The notes beneath the pieces are model-generated. The model was not told the origin of the DNA. It did no database searches and saw only the letters and a program-made list of their open reading frames with translations. Positions 9,701 through 11,251 of a stretch of DNA of 11,251 bases are shown in pieces. Location: NCBI GenBank assembly GCA_030019105.1, contig JASEGY010000076.1, positions 1 through 11,251 on the forward strand, written 5' to 3'. The number at the start of each line of letters is the position of its first letter. Within the stretch, counting starts at the first letter, position 1. The stretch comes from a bacterium (GTDB lineage: Bacteria; UBA9089; JASEGY01). The translations under genes were made by a program, and so were the position numbers.

Positions 9701-10069
9701 CCTGGTGATTTCACCTTCCGGCACACAGTCCAGGGCCAGGGTGTCAGGGATATTAAAGGAATACGTCCCCAAGCCTCCGAACCCAGGACCACTTAAACCA
9801 TATTGGCCTGCACCATCGAAACGGAGATTGACTTCAAACTCTAAGGGATAGAGAAAGTCATTCCGCTCATCGACCTGGACAATAAACTGGGCGGCTGTAT
9901 CCGGCCCATTCCAGTACCAGGTCAACCTTGGAGTAGCATCCCAGGTATCAATCGCATTAATGGGACTGGTTACCGACAGGGCATACCCCGTGCCCACCAT
10001 AGCTGTTCCTAACACAGCCAGGGTGGCTAATACTACCATTACCATTTTGAAGACATTCAGCTTCTTCAT
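794..10069 (-). CDS. Giant secreted multidomain surface protein (Fn3-like repeats, beta-helix, PKD, cohesin, dockerin-like, C-terminal sorting-type domain)
   Basis: Encodes 3091 residues. Seen: residues 1-30 form a signal peptide (MKKLNVFK, then a hydrophobic core, then GYA as probable cleavage site). About 13 Fn3/Ig-like repeats follow, with the key Trp of the YYWRV-type motif near residues 126, 245, 404, 549, 680, 814, 919, 1052, 1169, 1317, 1425, 1587 and 1706. Most repeats also show D-x-TP-x-F-x-W near the start and D-x-AGN after YYWRV. Residues about 1741-2570 form three parallel beta-helix cassettes (PGVTLTV, GDWxGI, ending near YNWWGDATGP). Then come PKD (about 2603-2690, PVADAG...LDGSKSYD), cohesin-like (about 2696-2853), dockerin-like with calcium loops at 2866-2877 and 2916-2927, and a C-terminal domain (about 2995-3091, NYPNPLNPET...RKMIVLK). 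Inferred: an extracellular adhesin or scaffold, calcium-dependent in part; the ligand is unknown. No catalytic site was recognised. The start was chosen because it opens the signal peptide and has a good ribosome site 8 nt upstream. It appears to be monocistronic, between an upstream and a downstream terminator. Confidence 0.95.
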   Translation of the reverse strand: MKKLNVFKMVMVVLATLAVLGTAMVGTGYALSVTSPINAIDTWDATPRLTWYWNGPDTAAQFIVQVDERNDFLYPLEFEVNLRFDGAGQYGLSGPGFGGLGTYSFNIPDTLALDCVPEGEITRYYWRVIVDEDTKSNLGWFDIVPPSLQYPLNGFDVYSATPDLVFGANENITGDTDVVDSWAIWVDKDPGFVQRAEFNPDGSLESWPKIVNTADSQALRGLNPTTGLYAIDTDSFNLKNGTYYWRVMGYQYDGTNLKPYTNWSTTWSFTIRPVDLRSLTDGITTNSPQPTFCWDARVGIPYEGVLNAIAGGTANTGGSDQGDSYIFQFGWFNNDNFEDQNEREGWGVDTAAINTANLLIQARIPGNRTCFTIGDTYPLLVYDVLNANVFSALNAGRLPEGTYWWRIMSVNANSWSDSTNWSVKWRAIVDLEDCVPPEAPILQQPGNCQTDGTNGGDRTTDNTPTFTWTDVSDPSGSQPSDLWYEIQIDHDGSFSIADSEDVEYDLWIRTAAGTAVSNFTFGSATNVYLSDRTTPWPAGATLPDGIWFWRVRAHDPTCNWVVGNWSEVCYFTVDTTAPKARLIYPGAKAEFCSRQFHINDCTPTLEWVDLPPYGVSPNGLDEPPAVTYDVRIIRRNAGVYAGNPVNLPGSTNGWVDVGTKHSFITTVCLQDSDTDGDFYWWELRVTDDAGNTWSDSFAFIVDTRAPTTPQTLSDTPVNGAYWTDPTPTFIWDEGDTHSQTRWVDWSATAATYLSSTSDGNPPETYAWVISHGTELRYDLQIAPMELGWNSAVVDVTELTQPTYTAALADGNYMWRVRARDCAGNYSPWKTQVFVIDTIPPCTPELLSPSNGIAISDTTPLFDWADVIDPNIISYHIEVDSSPATPLTLDINYWNTGTPPVSQYQTKDAEALDNRVIYYWRVTAYDKAGNQCASQVWSFNPEMAAPADPTLLAPFGCVSYRDEGYKVEPDISPSVFGGTGGALSRAFSRTRPTFYWEDTDTQQRTISYIFELTKGKDAGDPDFIDPDISVSGLTQSQYTLPPAYTLTEGHYYWRVIAVSDAGNLSNGANMMVFTVDLTPPDMPNYSSPDDAIIFNDDSPTLDWDEPEPYDLRYQLQIDDDGDFSSPILDINDFESQLVGGQDPLGAGTTGYIHGSQYTVTPAMPEGTYYWRVRAMDCAGNISDWSHTSPYRRFTIDTTAPDAPNLVSPADWHITNDITPTMTWNQVVDSKSYHASELSGNFINSDYCSEIYYLIQIEVAGSLSGDHTGDVFTQTVEYSNDPRDPYDVYHPEMFQTLDGRMTFTPTILPGIGAGKTFYWRVTAIDCAENESTWSEIRAIRIDPQMGSCPTLVSPDNGTYTNDPTPFFDWSDEGSAYGDEGTGPSIDKLTYQIQVDNNVDFASPEIDEWVNVSSYVPTIALRDGTYYWRIGGKDEAGNRCCKTGWSTDVWEIHIDTRITDCFVSCKSVRLVTPAADQCINDATPIFDWDPIGDPSAPIVYTLQVSDDIKFSDPLEINISELPFEPLMEFRTNGVPSIQNIANTRWPIDQDGDGRFNITEADYKAYNGQFGGRFDGKLAGLNAFPEGTYYWRVKAFDQATNSTNWSTPNKFEVDLQPPAVPTLIRPAKVSQVVNDKTPSPVTESTPTFEWTTALDGKTTHYATHYIFQMDRDSDFSSPEVDVKVKDQGKSTVKYILPNEYAMIMGEIYYWRVAAVDCGGNRSAFTGAWSLKKSATFVNRILDNVPPYDDRIYQEDIVWNLSNSPYIIEDLVQVQPGVTLTVQPGVEVLFRPFSTLTDGNQPPELIIQGTLVAAGRAPSSEGTIPEMRITFSTWTRPDGQVYYPKAGDWGRIKFEETSQNSKISYADISYGGWYEDGLGEYHRGNIEVYGTNVVIDHITSTNSRAYGILYSGPKTARMTNDPTKAMNPTLTNSEFTDNQLDGADFKIDDGTITIDNCEFARNGRWGILNEGNYYVGNHTDLVVTNCDIHDNGLRPTDVDGVGGGIYSTCTGSETITDNIIQNNEGWAVIKGQNRLGNCVGGYVINKNLIKGNGHNAIWIDATNHCTDTVWYANYAVKGTSWNYDDLVPYFVQRVIVEEGVTLTVKPGVVVKFDETKPKSEGAGLEIRGKLIADGDPGGNLHAFEIIEPGKACCPPFNRSIVPDGWTKNFIVFTSYFDDNYGGNTNCDGQSEARIADDGDWQGIVFRNSSLDDSIINRSIILYSEDAVELHSASPTITSNKIAYNAYRAIAVRENSDPLIEWNHLTENDSYSPDDDSTYTEDATGHIAGTIATFCWEEAEPIIRHNLINYNRNYAIGITANNAYLITDNEIFGNWYNAIKVCGDITTPVGTAAVGAGPALAPTIQETPSVTWHETDAPFYIPDGLTVTNGAFWSIDPGITIKVRGNIYINGSSKIKAAGTIGEGRIIFTSYRDDNYGGDTNVDEDYMKAAIGDWGGIAFNDATTSGELEEVVIKYAAVGVDCAANAPTIKRASIVQNGIGVKCTLGASPSITQSVFSKNTQYGIYTSTGSNPLIGGSEEDMNEFLNNADGGVYNTDESILINAKYNWWGDATGPADKSKTRPYYNLNGLGDRVSDYVDYKPWSKEGHTPVADAGHDMTVESNITVILDGSKSYDLDENDVLAYVWTQTAGPETVVLHQVEHPTFVPNYAGDYTFQLVIVDSTGKTSNPDAVTIHVVNSTTQVKLRFGQEVYEKRPGETFELNVYVGDDFHKAKDIYGVAFTLNFTRSDILDYVSAAPGKFLDPDPQKLVLIENHENVAKVDEGAGKIEIGISRKQGIHGTGVTGYDDGKALVKITFKLAEEPDCKAGDMIDFSFSDVEVRNSAKEVVGVKMTDAQIKVIAGNIYNLVIWPGDTNNDAYVDAKDILPIGMYWKVTGAPRPSATTQWVGQSMLGWSTTAATYADANGDGVVDAKDVLAVGLNWHRSHTVVSAAPVVTGGEAIDYSAYLEAFRAMYEALGDGNSELKQVLADYISRGMQSFIPAKTALGQNYPNPLNPETFLPFSLSHEVEVAINIFDLSGRLVRSFDLGVLPAGGYTSKDRAAYWDGKDSNGQEVSSGIYFYQLKAGSFETTRKMIVLK

Positions 10070-10077
10070 TTGTAAAA

Positions 10078-10084
10078 CCTCCCT
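10078..10084 (-). promoter_or_regulatory. Ribosome binding site of the giant gene
   Basis: On the minus strand AGGGAGG lies 8 nt before the ATG at 10069. This is a near-ideal Shine-Dalgarno site. It decides the start: an in-frame ATG 33 codons upstream (10168) has no comparable site and would put a poly-leucine stretch ahead of the signal peptide. Confidence 0.9.
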
Positions 10085-10193
10085 GTAATTAAGATTTATG
10101 TAACCGTTCAGCCACTTAAATAGCGGCAGCAAGAGCAGCAACAGTAGTAGGTTAAAGTTGCTCGGCAAACTTCAATCGCAATCTTTGACTGCT

Positions 10194-10214
10194 ACTGCCA
10201 CTGCCACTGCCACT
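10194..10214. repeat. ACTGCC hexamer repeat upstream of the giant gene
   Basis: About 3.5 tandem copies of ACTGCC (TGGCAG-type on the minus strand), 125-145 bp upstream of the start codon. No coding role is supported. Confidence 0.8.
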
Positions 10215-10262
10215 TGTGATGGCCTGAACGCTTACAGATTTGTTTCCCCTCCCGGAAAGAAA

Positions 10263-10288
10263 TCTATATAAACTACCTTCAGGCTCAA
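10263..10288 (-). promoter_or_regulatory. Weak promoter candidate for the giant gene
   Basis: Minus-strand TTGAGC (10288-10283) and TATAGA (10268-10263) are each a 4/6 match to sigma-70 boxes, but the spacer is only 14 bp, so the pairing is poor. A second option further upstream, with TTGATG then 17 bp then TAGATA (around 10378-10350), has a good spacer but a weak -10. A promoter is expected between the terminator at 10672-10721 and the start codon; neither candidate is convincing. Confidence 0.2.
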
Positions 10289-10461
10289 AGAGAATGCGCG
10301 TATCTTCTCTCCTCCTCTTCAAGTAGCTTCAATAAATGAAATGGTTTATCTATCCAAAAAAGACTTGATCATCAAATATGAGATCGTTTCTTCTTCTTAA
10401 GGATAGACATTTTCAAGGATACTCATTCTCTATTGGCTAAGTTTCGCACCACCATCCTTAA

Positions 10462-10497
10462 TCAATTATCAATTAACAATTGTTAATTGATAATTGA
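10462..10497. repeat. 36-bp perfect A+T-rich palindrome built from CAATTAT/CAATTAA units
   Basis: Perfect dyad symmetry around 10479/10480, with arms made of 7-bp units (CAATTAT, CAATTAA, then TAATTGA twice). Further ATTGATA-type units run to 10509. A related short hairpin lies at 11118-11138. Confidence 0.9.
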
Positions 10498-10513
10498 ATT
10501 GATAATTGTTAGG

Positions 10514-10586
10514 GGGTAGGGAGTAGAGAAACGAACGGGATAGGTCTAATTGCCGCATATCTACCGAAGTCTCCCTGCTCCCTATC
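10514..10586. repeat. TAGGGAG inverted repeat
   Basis: TAGGGAGTAG (10517-10526) pairs with CTGCTCCCTA (10575-10584), with one T-G wobble, around a 48-nt loop. It directly abuts the next inverted repeat at 10587. Confidence 0.6.
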
Positions 10587-10671
10587 GTTAGTTTCAAGTT
10601 TGAAGTTTCAGGTTTAAAGTTTAAGAAAGAGGCAATTATTCTCTACTTTAAACTCGAAACTCGGAACTAAC
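10587..10671. repeat. GTTTGAA-type heptad inverted repeat
   Basis: It begins GTTAGTTTC and ends GGAACTAAC. The arms consist of GTTTCAA/GTTTGAA-like units on the left and AAACTCG-like units on the right, closing on GTTTAAAGT (10612-10620) with ACTTTAAAC (10645-10653). The left arm is about one heptad longer. It resembles the outer hairpin at 418-646 without an insert. Confidence 0.65.
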
Positions 10672-10721
10672 AAAAAAAGACCTATCACCCAGGCAAGAAA
10701 TGCCCTGATAAGAGGTCTTTT
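10672..10721 (-). terminator. Intrinsic terminator of an upstream minus-strand transcript
   Basis: AAAAGACCT (10675-10683) pairs with AGGTCTTTT (10713-10721). Inner pairing CAGGCA/TGCC-CTG extends the stem. Reading on the minus strand, the stem is followed by seven T (10678-10672); reading on the plus strand only four T follow, so minus-strand use is favoured. It would separate the giant gene from whatever lies to the right of the window. Confidence 0.75.
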
Positions 10722-10734
10722 GCGCCGTCTCATT

Positions 10735-10814
10735 AAACTTGCAGCACAGAAATTTTCTTCTGCAAGTAAAGAAGGGGTCCCTTCCTTCTTCCTTACGGAA
10801 CTGTGCTAAAGTTT
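10735..10814. repeat. 80-bp compound stem structure
   Basis: The outer stem is AAACTT + GCACAG (10735-10740, 10744-10749) with CTGTGC + AAGTTT (10801-10806, 10809-10814). Inside are GAAGGG/CCCTTC (10771-10776, 10779-10784) and an alternative CTTGCAG/CTGCAAG pairing (10738-10744, 10760-10766) that competes with the outer stem. There is no recognised RNA family; it could be a repeat element or a structured RNA. Confidence 0.45.
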
Positions 10815-10820
10815 CTTTCG

Positions 10821-10848
10821 GTTGCTTTCTTTTTCAAAAGAAAGCAAC
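10821..10848. repeat. 28-bp palindrome GTTGCTTTCTTTT
   Basis: Perfect 13-bp arms around TC. It lies just right of the compound structure at 10735-10814. The 2-nt TC centre is shared with the palindrome at 11045-11078. Confidence 0.85.
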
Positions 10849-11044
10849 TAACTTCGGGCAACCATCCCTGGTGATTTAGTATGATATGATATTACTGTAT
10901 TTAAAGCTGTTTTTTTGCTTGGTTGAGTTAGTGTTTTGTAAAAGGAACTGGATTTTAGGCTCTGTTTGGCTCTATTTGATTTTAAAATAAGTTACTTTCT
11001 CATGCTTAAGTAATTCTCTGCTAAATTGGTGATTTGACAATCTG
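10849..11044. other. Non-coding A+T-rich spacer
   Basis: I see no ORF, no convincing promoter and no strong hairpin here. A lone TTGACA (11034-11039, plus strand) has no -10 box at a usable distance. Confidence 0.5.
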
Positions 11045-11078
11045 AGAAACCAGGTTTTTTTCAAAAAACCTGGTTTCT
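11045..11078. repeat. 34-bp palindrome, AGAAACCAGGTTTTTT type
   Basis: It has the same length, arm length (16 bp) and 2-nt centre (TC) as the palindrome at 735-768. The arms differ at three positions, and each difference is matched by a complementary change in the other arm. Confidence 0.9.
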
Positions 11079-11117
11079 GAAACTGGTAAACAACTTTCGC
11101 TAAGGTGTAATAGTGAC

Positions 11118-11138
11118 TTATCAATTATTAATTGATAA
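11118..11138. repeat. TTATCAATT hairpin
   Basis: TTATCAATT (11118-11126) pairs with AATTGATAA (11130-11138) across a 3-nt loop. It uses the same vocabulary as the palindrome at 10462-10497. Confidence 0.75.
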
Positions 11139-11189
11139 TTGGTAACCGTTCACAGGTTCCCGGTTCAACGTTCAGGGGTTGTTGCGTCT

Positions 11190-11216
11190 TTCGGCCTTGT
11201 TCATCGTTTCGGCCAT
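11190..11216 (+). repeat. 27-bp motif, right copy
   Basis: Contains TTTCGGCC twice with an 18-bp period (11189-11196 and 11207-11214) around TTGTTCATCG. It matches 119-145 in inverted orientation, 24 of 27. Confidence 0.7.
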
Positions 11217-11234
11217 TGGATCAATTTTGTAGTG

Positions 11235-11250
11235 GTCGAGCTTGCTCGAC
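11235..11250. repeat. GTCGAGC hairpin at the window edge
   Basis: GTCGAGC and GCTCGAC pair perfectly around TT. The bases next to it, read on the minus strand (ACTACAAA, 11233-11226), equal the first eight bases of the window, so the left edge may cut a copy of the same element. Confidence 0.7.
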
Positions 11251-11251
11251 A

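Noticed and set aside
4940..9710. Recent tandem duplication at DNA level in the Fn3 region
   Set aside because: The repeats share protein motifs, but spacing varies from 105 to 162 residues and no long identical DNA stretches were noticed, so they are old and diverged.
10070..10168. Extending the giant gene to the upstream in-frame ATG at 10168
   Set aside because: The extra 33 residues begin with a poly-leucine run that does not look like an N-terminus followed by a second signal peptide. The ATG at 10069 has a good ribosome site and opens a classical signal peptide.
10070..10460. Riboswitch (for example cyclic di-GMP type) upstream of a surface adhesin
   Set aside because: I looked for the conserved cores on the minus strand and did not find them. 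There is no convincing conserved fold, only weak hairpins.

Overview
The window is dominated by one gene. A 3091-residue secreted protein is encoded on the minus strand from 10069 to 794. It is flanked by two non-coding stretches of about 0.8 kb (left) and 1.2 kb (right) that are packed with short repeats, hairpins and palindromes. I see no other credible protein gene and no tRNA, rRNA or CRISPR array.

The protein reads, from its N-terminus: signal peptide; about 13 fibronectin-III/Ig-like repeats recognised by recurring YYWRV and D-x-AGN motifs; three parallel beta-helix cassettes; a PKD domain; a cohesin-like domain; a dockerin-like module with two calcium loops; and a C-terminal NYPNP...RKMIVLK domain of the FlgD-Ig / type A sorting-domain kind. 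This architecture points to a very large cell-surface or secreted adhesin or scaffold protein. Similar C-terminal domains are common in the Fibrobacteres-Chlorobi-Bacteroidetes group, Poribacteria and related uncultured phyla. The mosaic intergenic DNA also fits an uncultured, environmental, diderm-type bacterium. Lineage is an inference and cannot be fixed from one gene.

Layout, read along the minus strand (right to left): 11251-10722 holds a series of unrelated palindromes. A strong intrinsic terminator for an upstream minus-strand transcript lies at 10721-10672. The region 10671-10070 is the upstream region of the giant gene, with more hairpins, a weak promoter candidate and a clear ribosome binding site. 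The gene follows (10069-794). Its 3' region (793-381) contains a palindrome, a GC-rich hairpin and a 150-bp element with 15-bp terminal inverted repeats and an 8-bp direct duplication, which looks like a miniature transposable element. The gene's terminator lies at 380-333. About 30 bp further on is a perfect-consensus sigma-70-type promoter (302-274) that fires leftward out of the window through about 267 bp of apparently non-coding leader.

The most interesting signals are the following: (i) the putative miniature element, apparently inserted into the loop of an older hairpin; (ii) dispersed 34-bp palindromes with compensatory base changes; (iii) several unrelated repeat families that share a 7-bp period; and (iv) a cohesin and a dockerin-like module side by side in the same chain, which raises the possibility of self-assembly.
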